From NCBI GenBank assembly GCA_958448555.1, contig CAUDEL010000026.1, positions 1 through 41,515 on the forward strand: a DNA stretch of 41,515 nucleotides. The letters run 5' to 3'. Both the position numbers and the translations under genes were made by a program. The DNA comes from Limiplasma sp958448555 (lineage in GTDB: Bacteria > Bacillota > Clostridia > Christensenellales > Aristaeellaceae). Positions 16,090 to 23,705 of the stretch are shown here, piece by piece. The first letter of the stretch is position 1; the number at the start of each line of letters is the position of its first letter. Under the pieces are notes generated by a model that was not told the DNA's origin, made no database searches, and worked only from the letters and a program-made list of their open reading frames with translations.

Positions 16090-16851
16090 TTATTGTAACA
16101 TATCCGTAATCATTTTGGCAAGAAGCAGGAAAAGCACGCCCAGCATCATTCCGCGCACGAACCGCCCGCCCCGTTTCAGCGTCAGGCGGCTGCCCGCGGT
16201 CGCCCCCAGCATGGCGCACAGGCCCGCGGGCAGGCCCAGCAGCCATAGCACGTCGCCGGTGAGAAAGAGGCTGGTGAGGGCCGCCAGATTGCTGCACAGG
16301 TTCGTTACCTTGGCCGTTGCGCTGGCCCGGACGTCCTCCATGCCGAAAATGTGAACAAAAAGTAAAATCAGAAACGTGCCCGTGCCCGGGCCGATCAGTC
16401 CGTCGTAGAATCCCACGCCGCAGCCGATGGCCAGCGCGAGCAGCATGGTGGCCTGGGGCGTCAGGGAGCGTGCGCCGGTGCCTGGGCCCCGCCCGCGCAG
16501 GGTGAAGATGGCCGCCACAGGGATGCAGCACATCACCAGCACGCGCTCGGTCTGGTCCGGGATCTGCTTCATCAGCAGCACGCCCAGCGCGCTGGCCAGA
16601 GCCGCCGCGATCCCGGAATACAGGCCGATGCGCCCTTCTATTTTCCCCGATCTTCCATATTGATACACCGCCAGCGTGGTCCCCATGGTCGCCGAGAGCT
16701 TGTTGGTGCCCGCGGCGGTGCTCGCGGGGAGCCCGGCGAGGTAATAGGCAGGCAGCGAGATCAGCCCTCCGCCCCCGGCCACGGCATCCACAAAGCCCGC
16801 CAGCAGCGCCAGCGGGCATACGACGAGGAACATATGGGCAGTCAGGGGCAC
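16090..16851 (-). CDS. TSUP (TauE/SafE) family membrane transporter
   Basis: This polytopic protein (253 residues from the chosen start) belongs to the sulfite exporter TauE/SafE family, which moves sulfur-containing or organic anions. The paired signature is present: AGFVDAVAGGGGLISLPAYYLAGLP with AGTNKLSATMGTTLAV in the first half, and GFYDGLIGPGTGTFLILLFV with ASATAKVTNLCSNLAALTSL in the second. A GTG at 16851 lies ten bases from AAGGAGG, while the ATG at 16833 has no good ribosome site; both are possible starts. It follows the upstream membrane-protein gene by 5 bp. Substrate is not predictable. Confidence 0.85.
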   Translation of the reverse strand: MPLTAHMFLVVCPLALLAGFVDAVAGGGGLISLPAYYLAGLPASTAAGTNKLSATMGTTLAVYQYGRSGKIEGRIGLYSGIAAALASALGVLLMKQIPDQTERVLVMCCIPVAAIFTLRGRGPGTGARSLTPQATMLLALAIGCGVGFYDGLIGPGTGTFLILLFVHIFGMEDVRASATAKVTNLCSNLAALTSLFLTGDVLWLLGLPAGLCAMLGATAGSRLTLKRGGRFVRGMMLGVLFLLLAKMITDMLQ

Positions 16852-16856
16852 CTTTG

Positions 16857-18440
16857 TCAAGCCTCCTTGCGTGAGGGAAGGTAGATCAGCGCCAGCGCGC
16901 AGGGGATGCACACGGCCATCGAGCATTGGAAGAAGCGGGCGTCATCGCCGCACAGTAGCAGCATCGTGCCCAGGTCGTACACAAGCGCCGGCAGCACCGG
17001 CAAAAGCGCGTCCGTGCCCCTTCGGTACAGCGCCCAGAGCGCCACGAGCAGCATCAAAAGAAGCTGCACGCCGATGTTTTCCGTCAGCCACCTCACCGGC
17101 GCCCATTCCAGCGGCGCGTCGATCACCGCCAGCGCCGCCTGGCCCAGCCCGTTGAGCGTGGCCCGCCCATAGCGCGCCTCTGGCAGGTCGCCGGAATTTC
17201 GCACCGTCTCATAGCCCCGCCCCTGGCCGGTCACGTCCCACACCAGCCCGGTCACGCCGTTGACCGCCTCAAAGACGACGCGCGGCGAGGCCAGCGCGGC
17301 CCGCGCGGCCATGGAGAGGATCTCCCCCGGGGAACGCCGCGCGATCAGCTCGCGGTCATAGGTGAATTTGATGCTGTTGTAGCTGTGAAGCCTGTAGGTG
17401 TCCCGCCACGCCTCGCCCGGGGCCAGCTCCGAGAGGAAGGCCGCCGTCTCCGCGTCCAGCGCCTCGGGGTCCTGGCTTCGGATGTCCCACAGGATGGTCA
17501 TGGGCACGCCCACGCTCTCCTCCGTGGTGTTGTCGGGATAGACCACGTCCAGCGCGCCGTACAGCGGCCCGCGCACCAGCAGCACGGCCAGCGCCGCCGC
17601 GGCAGCCGCCAGCGCCGCCCCCCTGCGCCCCGCCGGAAAGCAGGCCAGCGCGCATAAGAGCAGGGGCAGCGTCCATAGAATGGCATTGTGGCGCACAAGC
17701 GTCACCGCCGCCAGGGTCAGGCCGAAGGCGGCGGCGTTGCGGGGACGCGCCAGCCACGCGCCCCGGGTATGAAGCATGTTGACGGCCTGGGCCGTGAGCA
17801 CCAGCACACCCGCGGTCATGGCGCTGTCCTTGCCCAGATACATCAGGGTGTTTCGGACCGGGAGCGACGCGCACACCAGCGCGTGGGCGCCCAGCGCGAG
17901 CCAGGCGGGCACGCCCCGCCGGTGAAGGGTCGCCGTCAAATAGGACATGGCCAGCGAGAACGCGGCGATCTGCGCGCCTACCGCGAAGGGGTAGCTGTCG
18001 CACACGCGCGTCGCCAGCCAGATCAGAAGCGTATGAAAGACGGGATGCCAGTTGTTGAACTCGCCGCAATGGGCCTGCCGCCACTGGTTGGAGGCGTCAT
18101 AGCTGACCCCGCCGGGCCAGCAGGCCGCAAGCGCGCAGCCGAAGATGACCGCGCACAGGGCCAGCGCCGCCCAGAACACCCATGCGCGGGGCCGGGCGCA
18201 CGGCGCCGGGGAGCGCGGGGAAAGGCGGGCGCAGGCGGCGGTCAGCAGCCAGTACAGCCCCGCGCTGAGCAGCGAAAACGCGCACAGCGCCGCCAGCGTT
18301 TTGGGCGCGCTGGTGAGAAAGCCGCTCTGGCTGAGGTAGGTGACGTAGGCGATGTATACGGACAGACAGGCCGTGCAGGCGCGAAACCACACGCGGTGCG
18401 CGCGGGACTGCCAGGCGCTGCCCTTGGCGTGTTGCTTCAT
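16857..18440 (-). CDS. DUF6020-like polytopic membrane protein
   Basis: This integral membrane protein of 527 residues has about eleven to thirteen hydrophobic segments. The first extracellular loop carries WPGGVSYDASNQWRQA followed by FNNWHPVFHTLLI, a pattern shared with the DUF6020 family and with GT-C-type lipid-linked glycosyltransferases, where an acidic residue in this loop is catalytic. A large outside loop lies at about 290-400 and the C-terminus is again helical. The ATG at 18440 follows AAAGGATGGCTGC. It lies 33 bp after lysC and 5 bp before the TSUP gene. A sugar-transferase role is a guess from fold resemblance only. Confidence 0.65.
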   Translation of the reverse strand: MKQHAKGSAWQSRAHRVWFRACTACLSVYIAYVTYLSQSGFLTSAPKTLAALCAFSLLSAGLYWLLTAACARLSPRSPAPCARPRAWVFWAALALCAVIFGCALAACWPGGVSYDASNQWRQAHCGEFNNWHPVFHTLLIWLATRVCDSYPFAVGAQIAAFSLAMSYLTATLHRRGVPAWLALGAHALVCASLPVRNTLMYLGKDSAMTAGVLVLTAQAVNMLHTRGAWLARPRNAAAFGLTLAAVTLVRHNAILWTLPLLLCALACFPAGRRGAALAAAAAALAVLLVRGPLYGALDVVYPDNTTEESVGVPMTILWDIRSQDPEALDAETAAFLSELAPGEAWRDTYRLHSYNSIKFTYDRELIARRSPGEILSMAARAALASPRVVFEAVNGVTGLVWDVTGQGRGYETVRNSGDLPEARYGRATLNGLGQAALAVIDAPLEWAPVRWLTENIGVQLLLMLLVALWALYRRGTDALLPVLPALVYDLGTMLLLCGDDARFFQCSMAVCIPCALALIYLPSRKEA

Positions 18441-18473
18441 GCAGCCATCCTTTCCGTCCTCCCCGGGACGCGC

Positions 18474-19805
18474 TCAGCAGGCCTGCCCGTCTTTGACGAA
18501 CTCATGATAGATCGCGCGGATGGCGGGCTGAAAGTCGGCGCTGTCCACGCCCACCAGGATGCTCAGCTCGCTGCTGCCCTGGTCGATCATGCGCACGTTG
18601 ACATGCTCGCGGCTCAGCGCCGAAAACAGCCTCGCGGCGGTGCCGGGGTTGTGGATCATGCCGCGGCCCACGGTGGCGATGATGCCCATGTTGTCATGGA
18701 TCGTCACGGTGTCGGGCTCGGTGAGCTCCATGATGCGGTTGACCACCCGCTCCCGCACCGGTTCGAGCTCCGCGGTGGAGAGCACCACGCACATGGTGTC
18801 GATGCCCGTGGGCAGGTGCTCGAAGGAAAGCCCGTTTTCCTCCACCGCCTGCAGCACGCGCCGGCCGAAGCCGTGCTCGCTGTTCATCATGGCCTTCTCC
18901 ACGGAGATGACGCTGAAGCCAAGCTTGCCCGCGATGCCGGTGATGACGAAGGGATTCTTCTCCTCCACCGGGCCATGGGTAATGAGCGTCCCGCGCTCAA
19001 AGGGGGCGTTGGTATTGCGGATATTGGTGGGGATGCCCGCGCGGTGCACGGGAAAGACGCTGTCCTCGTGCAGCACGGTCGCGCCCATGTAGGACAGCTC
19101 GCGCAGCTCGCGGTAGGTGACGCTGCGAATGGCCCGGGCGCCGGGAACGACGTGCGGGTCGGCCATGAGGAAGCCGCTCACGTCGGTCCAGTTCTCGTAC
19201 ATGTCGGCATAGGCGGCGCGGGCGACAATGGCGCCGGAAACGTCGCTGCCGCCGCGGGAGAAGGTATGGATGCGTCCGTCCGCCCCGCTGCCGTAGAAGC
19301 CGGGGATCACGGCCCGCTCCGTCCTGGAGAGCAGCTCTGCCAGCGTGGTGTTGGTCCGCTCGCTGTCAAAGGTCCCGTCCGCGGAAAAGAAGATGAAGTC
19401 CTTGGGGTCCAGAAAGCAAAAGCCCAGATAGTCCGCAAGCAGCAGGCCGTTTAAGTACTCCCCGCGGCTGGCGCAGAAATCCTCGCTGGCCCCGGAGCGA
19501 ATCTCACGCTCGATCTCGTCCAGATGCGCCTTTATGTCCACCGCCAGCCCCAGCTCCGAGGCGATGGACATAAAGCGCTCCCGCACGGGCGCGAAGGCCG
19601 GCGAAAAATCCTTTCCCTCCCGGTGGAGATGATACGTGCGGTACAAAAGATCGGTCACCTTTTCATCGCCGTCAAAGCGCCTTCCGGGGGCGCTGGGCAC
19701 CACATAGCAGCGGCGCGCGTCCATTTCGATGATCTGCCTGACCTTCTGAAACTGGCCCGCATCCGAAAGCGAGCTGCCGCCGAATTTGGCCACGATCTTT
19801 CCCAT
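18474..19805 (-). CDS. lysC: Aspartate kinase
   Basis: This enzyme (443 residues) phosphorylates aspartate, the first step to lysine, threonine, methionine and diaminopimelate. The N-terminal kinase domain begins IVAKFGGSSLSDAGQF. The middle has FSRGGSDVSGAIVARAAYADMYENWTDVSG (quoted in part), the nucleotide/aspartate site. Two ACT domains occupy about 290-443 (FVITGIAGKLGFSVISVEKA, then NMGIIATVGRGMIHNPGTAARLF), implying feedback control by an end product. The ATG at 19805 follows GGAGGGAACATCGACC. A good promoter lies 53 bp upstream. The leader is too short for a lysine riboswitch. It heads the long minus-strand run down to divIVA. Confidence 0.94.
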   Translation of the reverse strand: MGKIVAKFGGSSLSDAGQFQKVRQIIEMDARRCYVVPSAPGRRFDGDEKVTDLLYRTYHLHREGKDFSPAFAPVRERFMSIASELGLAVDIKAHLDEIEREIRSGASEDFCASRGEYLNGLLLADYLGFCFLDPKDFIFFSADGTFDSERTNTTLAELLSRTERAVIPGFYGSGADGRIHTFSRGGSDVSGAIVARAAYADMYENWTDVSGFLMADPHVVPGARAIRSVTYRELRELSYMGATVLHEDSVFPVHRAGIPTNIRNTNAPFERGTLITHGPVEEKNPFVITGIAGKLGFSVISVEKAMMNSEHGFGRRVLQAVEENGLSFEHLPTGIDTMCVVLSTAELEPVRERVVNRIMELTEPDTVTIHDNMGIIATVGRGMIHNPGTAARLFSALSREHVNVRMIDQGSSELSILVGVDSADFQPAIRAIYHEFVKDGQAC

Positions 19806-19857
19806 GGTCGATGTTCCCTCCCGGCCGTTAGGAGGCTCAAAGTCCTCACAAAGATAT

Positions 19858-19887
19858 ATTCTATCCGAAAGCGGGTATCAAAGTCAA
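19858..19887 (-). promoter_or_regulatory. Promoter of the lysC-divIVA run
   Basis: TTGACT (-35, 19882-19887) and TAGAAT (-10, 19858-19863) are spaced by 18 bp on the minus strand. It is the only strong sigma-A-type promoter noticed upstream of eleven closely spaced minus-strand genes; internal promoters were not excluded. Confidence 0.75.
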
Positions 19888-19913
19888 TCCCTGTCCACGC
19901 TCCCGGCGCATGA

Positions 19914-19950
19914 CAAAAAACCATCCCTGACCCGCGGGTCCGGGATGGTT
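19914..19950 (-). terminator. Terminator of the ireB-GNAT operon
   Basis: On the minus strand the stem AACCATCCC/GGGATGGTT, extended inward by GACCCGCGGGTC, is followed by TTTTTT. It lies 30 bp after the GNAT stop codon and just upstream of the lysC promoter. Confidence 0.9.
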
Positions 19951-19979
19951 CACGATATGCCGGTTTTCTGCGCGCCGTG

Positions 19980-20525
19980 TCATGCGCGGCCGAGGTATTC
20001 GTCCCTGAGGACGCTGAGCATGGCCACGTCGCAGAAGCGTCCGTCGCTGTAAAAGGCGTGGCGCCTGACGCCCTCGAGCGTAAAGCCGGCCTTTTCGTAG
20101 CAGCGGCGGGCGGCGAGGTTGTGCGTGTGCACCTCCAGCTCCAGGCGCTCCAGGCCCAGCGTCCGAAACGCGAACGCCTGCATCAGCCCCAGCGCCTCCG
20201 TTCCAAAGCCCTGACCTCGGTCGGCCTCGCCGGCGATGACCATGCCCAGCTCCCCGCAGCGCAGCCGCCAGTCCACCCGGAACATGTCGAGCTGGCCGAG
20301 GTAGCGTTCATCCTCGCGGGAGGCGATGACAAAATTGTAGGCGTCGTGCCCTGTCCTGAGCATCCGGGCGAGGAATTCCTCGCTGTCGGCCAGGCTCTGG
20401 GCGGGCCAGAAGCGCGTGGAAAGGTAGCGGGTGGTCTGCGCGTCGTTGACCCATTTGCGGATGTCGCCGATGTCCTCGGCCCTGTATTCGCGCAGCATCA
20501 CGCGCTCTCCCAAAAGCCTCGGCAT
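19980..20525 (-). CDS. GNAT-family N-acetyltransferase (RimJ/RimL-like)
   Basis: This 181-residue acetyl-CoA-dependent acetyltransferase begins RLLGERVMLREYRAEDIGDIRKW, the typical opening of RimJ/RimL-like enzymes. The acetyl-CoA pyrophosphate loop is EADRGQGFGTEALGL, and LELEVHTHNLAARRCYEKAGF is the standard C-terminal motif. The family modifies protein N-termini, small amines or antibiotics, so the substrate is unknown. The ATG at 20525 follows AGAGGAGTAAGCG, 4 bp after the DUF1292 stop. It is the last gene of the ireB operon. Confidence 0.88.
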   Translation of the reverse strand: MPRLLGERVMLREYRAEDIGDIRKWVNDAQTTRYLSTRFWPAQSLADSEEFLARMLRTGHDAYNFVIASREDERYLGQLDMFRVDWRLRCGELGMVIAGEADRGQGFGTEALGLMQAFAFRTLGLERLELEVHTHNLAARRCYEKAGFTLEGVRRHAFYSDGRFCDVAMLSVLRDEYLGRA

Positions 20526-20528
20526 CGC

Positions 20529-20855
20529 TTACTCCTCTTCGTCTTCGTTCAGGTCCACCGCTTCCATCTCCAGCGCGGCGGCCTCGTCCTCCTCCTCCAT
20601 GGCGGCCATGCACTTGTCAAAGACGGCGTTGAACTCCGCCTCGTCCTCGATGGTGGCGTAGACGTCCTCGTCGCTGGCCTCGTCGCGGATGATCTTGAGG
20701 ATGATGGCCTCGCCCTCCTTGCAGTCGTCGGTGTCCTCGGTAGCCTCCAGCACCACGTAATAGCTGCCCTCATGCTCGATGGTCATGAGGTGCTCGAAGT
20801 TGACGTCCTTTCCGTTTTCGTCCTGAAGCTGGACCAGGTTTTCGTTGTCCTGCAT
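20529..20855 (-). CDS. DUF1292 acidic protein
   Basis: This 108-residue, strongly acidic protein matches the DUF1292 (YrzB) family: VQLQDENGKDVNFEHLMTIEHEGSYYVVLEA is the typical core, followed by EGEAIILKI and DEAEFNAVFDKCM. The C-terminal 25 residues are almost all Glu, Asp and Ala. The function of the family is unknown. The ATG at 20855 follows AGAGGAGTAAGC. Placement after ireB and ruvX reproduces the Bacillus yrzL-yrrK-yrzB order. Confidence 0.9.
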   Translation of the reverse strand: MQDNENLVQLQDENGKDVNFEHLMTIEHEGSYYVVLEATEDTDDCKEGEAIILKIIRDEASDEDVYATIEDEAEFNAVFDKCMAAMEEEDEAAALEMEAVDLNEDEEE

Positions 20856-20857
20856 GC

Positions 20858-21286
20858 TTACTCCTCTTTCCGCCGGCCCTCGGAGGCCAGCCATTGTTCC
20901 AGTATGACCGTAGCGGCCAGCTTATCCACGTGCTGCCTGCGCTCCCGGCGCTGCACGCCCGAATCGATGAGCACGGCCTCGGCCGTGACGGTGGTCAGCC
21001 GTTCGTCCTGATAGCGGACCGAAAGGCCCGCCTTTTCCAGCACGTTTCCAAAATCCATGACCTTTTGCGCCTGCGGCCCGACGCTGCCATCCATATTGAG
21101 CGGCAGGCCCAGCAGCACCTCGCGGCACGCGAAGCGCTCGCACAGCGCCGCCACGTAGCGGCTGTCCGGGCCGTAGCCCACGCGGCGGTAGACCTCCAGC
21201 GGCTGGGCGATGGTGCCGGTGGGGTCGCTCACGGCCACGCCGATGCGCACATCGCCCACGTCCAGCGCGACGATCCTGCCCGCCAT
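20858..21286 (-). CDS. ruvX: Holliday junction resolvase-like protein RuvX/YqgF
   Basis: This RNase H-fold nuclease-like protein (142 residues) has been implicated in pre-16S rRNA 5' end processing and in Holliday junction resolution. The first catalytic Asp is D9 in VALDVGDVRIGVAVSD. VLLGLPLNMDGSVGPQAQ and YQDERLTTVTAE supply the next acidic site, and HVDKLAATVIL the last Asp. Length is normal. It begins 1 bp after the ireB stop and overlaps nothing downstream. Confidence 0.94.
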   Translation of the reverse strand: MAGRIVALDVGDVRIGVAVSDPTGTIAQPLEVYRRVGYGPDSRYVAALCERFACREVLLGLPLNMDGSVGPQAQKVMDFGNVLEKAGLSVRYQDERLTTVTAEAVLIDSGVQRRERRQHVDKLAATVILEQWLASEGRRKEE

Positions 21287-21287
21287 C

Positions 21288-21548
21288 TCAGCCGTCCAGC
21301 CCCTGCAGATAGACGCGGACCAGCTCCTCCATGATCTCGTCGCGCTCCAGGCGGCAGATCATGCTGCGGGCCTGGCCGTAGCTGGTGATATAGGTGGGGT
21401 CGCCGGAGATCAGGTAGCCCACAAGCTGGGTGACGGGATCATAGCCCTTGGCCTGCAGGGCGCGGTATACATGCGAAAGGATGGTGCTGGCGTCGTTTCC
21501 CCCCTCCACCACGGGCGAGAACTTCGTCGTTCCATTCATTTCGTTCAT
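21288..21548 (-). CDS. ireB: IreB-family regulatory phosphoprotein
   Basis: This 86-residue protein belongs to the IreB/UPF0297 family. In Enterococcus, IreB is phosphorylated on N-terminal threonines by the PASTA kinase IreK and limits cephalosporin resistance. Family features are the N-terminal TTKF (T7, T8), YRALQAKGYDPVTQLVGYLISGDPTYI (quoted in part) and ARSMICRLERDEIMEEL. The ATG at 21548 follows AGGAG at 7 bases. It is the first gene of the operon, and no IreK-type kinase is in the window. Confidence 0.95.
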   Translation of the reverse strand: MNEMNGTTKFSPVVEGGNDASTILSHVYRALQAKGYDPVTQLVGYLISGDPTYITSYGQARSMICRLERDEIMEELVRVYLQGLDG

Positions 21549-21588
21549 AAGCCAACTCCTCCCCTAACATAGAGGTGATACAGAAATC

Positions 21589-21616
21589 ATTATACACCAA
21601 CTTCCCGCCTTTGCAA
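21589..21616 (-). promoter_or_regulatory. Promoter of the ireB operon
   Basis: TTGCAA (-35) and TATAAT (-10) are separated by 16 bp on the minus strand, about 40 bp upstream of the ireB start. Confidence 0.75.
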
Positions 21617-21633
21617 AGCGTTTGCTGTGTTTT

Positions 21634-22665
21634 TTACTGTCCTTCTTGCCTGCGGTGAAGGCCCACGACCCTCAGCGCCGCGCGCGCACACAGCAAAAGC
21701 GGCACCGACAGCAATATGCCGCCCACGCCGCCCGCCGCGCCGCCGAGCATCACGCACAGCACCACCGCCACGGGATGCAGCCGGGTAGCGTCGCTCATGA
21801 GCTGAGGCGAGAGCATGCCGCCCTCGAGCTGCTGCACCACGATCACCACGCCCAGCGCCCACAGCGTGCGCGCCAGCCCGCCCGGAAGGGAGAACAGCGC
21901 CACCAGCACCCCGCCCAGAAACGGCCCCACATAGGGGATCAGCTCCAGCACGCCCATGGCCGCGCCGAGCAGGAGCCACGCCGGGACCCCGCAAAAAAGA
22001 AGCCCCACGGCCGTCAGCGCGCCCACGACCGCCGACACCATGAGCTGCCCGCGCAGATAGCCCGCCGTCTCGCGGCGCATCTCGCGCAGAATCTGCACCG
22101 TCACCTCCCGTTTCTCCACCGGGACCAAAGACAGCAGCCATTGGGCGATGCGCCTGCGATCGCGCAGAAAATAAAACCCGAACAGGGGCGCCAGCATCCA
22201 CTTGCCCACGCTCCCCGCCACATTACCCACCCAGGCCATCGCGGCCGGCGCGGCCGCGCCCAGCGCCTCCTGGCCGCGGGTGAGGATCGTCCCTTCGTCC
22301 AGCGCAACCCCGTTTTGCGAAAGCCAGCGCTGCGCTTGACCCACAAGCGCCTCCGCCGAGGCCATCAGCGACGGCAGCATGGACAGGAGCTGCCGGCCCT
22401 GGGAGATCAGCGCCGGGGCCAGAAGGAAAACGGCCGAAAGCGCAAGAGCGCTCAGGCCCGTCATGGAAAGCGAGGCGGCCAGGCCGGGCGAGAGCCGCTT
22501 TTCCAGCCGCTTCATCACCGGCAGCGCCGCCAGCGCCACCAGCATCCCCAGAAAAAGCTGAATCGCCGCCTGCCAGATCAGCTCCCGCGCCCAGTAGATC
22601 ACGCCCAGCGCCGCCGCCGCCCACAGCAGGCGCGCATAGGGCACGCCCGCGATTTTCTGCTGCAT
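21634..22665 (-). CDS. AI-2E family transporter (YtvI-like permease)
   Basis: This polytopic membrane protein of 343 residues belongs to the AI-2E/PerM family, whose members export various small molecules or ions. Two helices near the N-terminus are followed by an amphipathic soluble section (about 90-160), and then the hallmark LIPYVGPFLGGVLVAL and a VVQQLEGGMLSPQLMSDATRLHPVAVVL segment (quoted as VVQQLEGGMLSPQLM). The ATG at 22665 follows GAAGGGAGCGGCGTC. It is last in the PRC-barrel operon. The substrate is unknown, and homologs near sporulation genes are called YtvI. Confidence 0.9.
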   Translation of the reverse strand: MQQKIAGVPYARLLWAAAALGVIYWARELIWQAAIQLFLGMLVALAALPVMKRLEKRLSPGLAASLSMTGLSALALSAVFLLAPALISQGRQLLSMLPSLMASAEALVGQAQRWLSQNGVALDEGTILTRGQEALGAAAPAAMAWVGNVAGSVGKWMLAPLFGFYFLRDRRRIAQWLLSLVPVEKREVTVQILREMRRETAGYLRGQLMVSAVVGALTAVGLLFCGVPAWLLLGAAMGVLELIPYVGPFLGGVLVALFSLPGGLARTLWALGVVIVVQQLEGGMLSPQLMSDATRLHPVAVVLCVMLGGAAGGVGGILLSVPLLLCARAALRVVGLHRRQEGQ

Positions 22666-22732
22666 GACGCCGCTCCCTTCCGCAAAGCCTATGCGGGCGG
22701 CGCCCGTTTCACGTGACGCCGCCCGGAAAGGC

Positions 22733-22876
22733 TTACCACATCTTGGCCATTCGAACCAGCTTGTCCATCTGCTTTTGCGCCTGCTTCTTGAGCTTCTGGT
22801 TGCCGGGCATCAGCATCGCGCCCGCGCCCACAGCAAAGCCGATGGCACCTGCCGCCGCCGTTTTGAGCATGCTCAT
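22733..22876 (-). CDS. Small membrane peptide (47 residues)
   Basis: This short gene begins MSMLKTAAAGAIGFAVGAGA and has one Gly/Ala-rich hydrophobic segment (about 5-22) followed by a Lys/Gln-rich helix ending RMAKMW. A clear GGAGAGGAGGACGG ribosome site precedes the ATG at 22876, and the start overlaps the PRC-barrel stop by a few bases, so translational coupling is likely. The shape recalls YtxH-like small envelope proteins, but no family assignment is secure. Confidence 0.7.
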   Translation of the reverse strand: MSMLKTAAAGAIGFAVGAGAMLMPGNQKLKKQAQKQMDKLVRMAKMW

Positions 22877-23358
22877 CCGTCGTCCTCCTCTCCAAGCGTC
22901 CGCCTTAACTGCGCCCATGTCAGGAGCCTGGGCACCACCACCTCGCCCGCGCGCGCGCCTCCGTCCACACGGAACTGCGAAGCGTAGACACGCCTGCCCA
23001 GCAGCCGGTACACCGGCCCCTGGCTCAGCTCCAGTGCCTCCAGCCTGAGTGTGTCGCCGTGAAGGATCACGTCGGTCACCTCGCCCACGCACTCTCCCGT
23101 CGTCAGGAAAGCGCGCCCGAGCATCCCGGGCTGTCCGTCGGGAACGGAGCCAGGCTTTTCTCTCACCAGCACGCATCGGCTGCCCACCACGGCGATGCCG
23201 TCGCGGCAGACCCATTTCGCGGCTCCGATCCCCTTTCTGACCACGATGCCGCTGAGCCTGCGCGCATGCGCGTCCGCAATCGCGCGCTCCACGTATCCAA
23301 GCTGCCTGTCCTGCCACACCACGGGCAGTCCCACCATGCGGTTGAGACTTGTCAGCAT
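22873..23358 (-). CDS. PRC-barrel domain protein
   Basis: This 161-residue protein carries two PRC-barrel-like units. The first is LTSLNRMVGLPVVWQDRQLGYVERAIADAHARRLSGIVV (about 2-41). The second is GMLGRAFLTTGECVGEVTDVILHGDTLRLEALELS (about 90-125). PRC barrels bind RNA or protein partners, as in RimM and in YlmC/YrrD-type sporulation proteins. The ATG at 23358 follows GGGAGGCAAGGC; the longer frame upstream has no family sequence. It leads a three-gene set with the 47-residue peptide and the AI-2E permease. Confidence 0.82.
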   Translation of the reverse strand: MLTSLNRMVGLPVVWQDRQLGYVERAIADAHARRLSGIVVRKGIGAAKWVCRDGIAVVGSRCVLVREKPGSVPDGQPGMLGRAFLTTGECVGEVTDVILHGDTLRLEALELSQGPVYRLLGRRVYASQFRVDGGARAGEVVVPRLLTWAQLRRTLGEEDDG

Positions 23359-23705
23359 GCCTTGCCTCCCTTCCACGGGCGTACCGCTAGCTTGCCCGGC
23401 CGGGCGCGCGGCCCTGCAAACAATGCCTGCCAAAAGCGGCAGTTCGCGGCCTGTGGATGTGCTTTTTCTTCCTCGAAAAAGGGAAATTCATCCACCGTGC
23501 GGTCCGTTAAGCGCTTTGGTTGCCCATAATCCCGCCGCCAGGCCTGGAAGCGCCATCCATTTCCCTGCCTTCACAGCCCTGCTTTTCCTGATATTGGCTC
23601 CTTTGGCGCTTGTCGCGGCGGAAGGGAAGGCCTATGCTGTTTCGTCAGATGAGAGAACGGCAAGGGGCATCCCCTTGGCCAAAACAAAAAGGAGGTATCC
23701 CGATT
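23359..23705. other. Divergent intergenic region with nested inverted repeat
   Basis: This 347-bp gap separates the PRC-barrel operon from the SH3b gene and holds no convincing gene. A hairpin at 23453-23495 has outer arms GTGGATG/CATCCAC and inner arms CTTTTTC/GAAAAAG. A smaller one, CTGCC-AAAAGC-GGCAG, lies at about 23427-23442. No strong leftward promoter was seen. Confidence 0.6.
23610..23638 (+). promoter_or_regulatory. Possible promoter of the SH3b gene
   Basis: TTGTCG and TATGCT are spaced by 17 bp on the plus strand, ending about 68 bp before the ATG. Both boxes deviate from consensus, so this is tentative. Confidence 0.4.

Noticed and set aside
19806..19857. Lysine riboswitch upstream of aspartate kinase
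   Set aside because: Only about 50 nt separate promoter and start, far too short for an L-box aptamer.
22695..22724. GGGCGGCG/CGCCGCCC hairpin between the 47-residue peptide and AI-2E genes
   Set aside because: No T run on either strand and it lies within an apparent operon, so it was not called a terminator.
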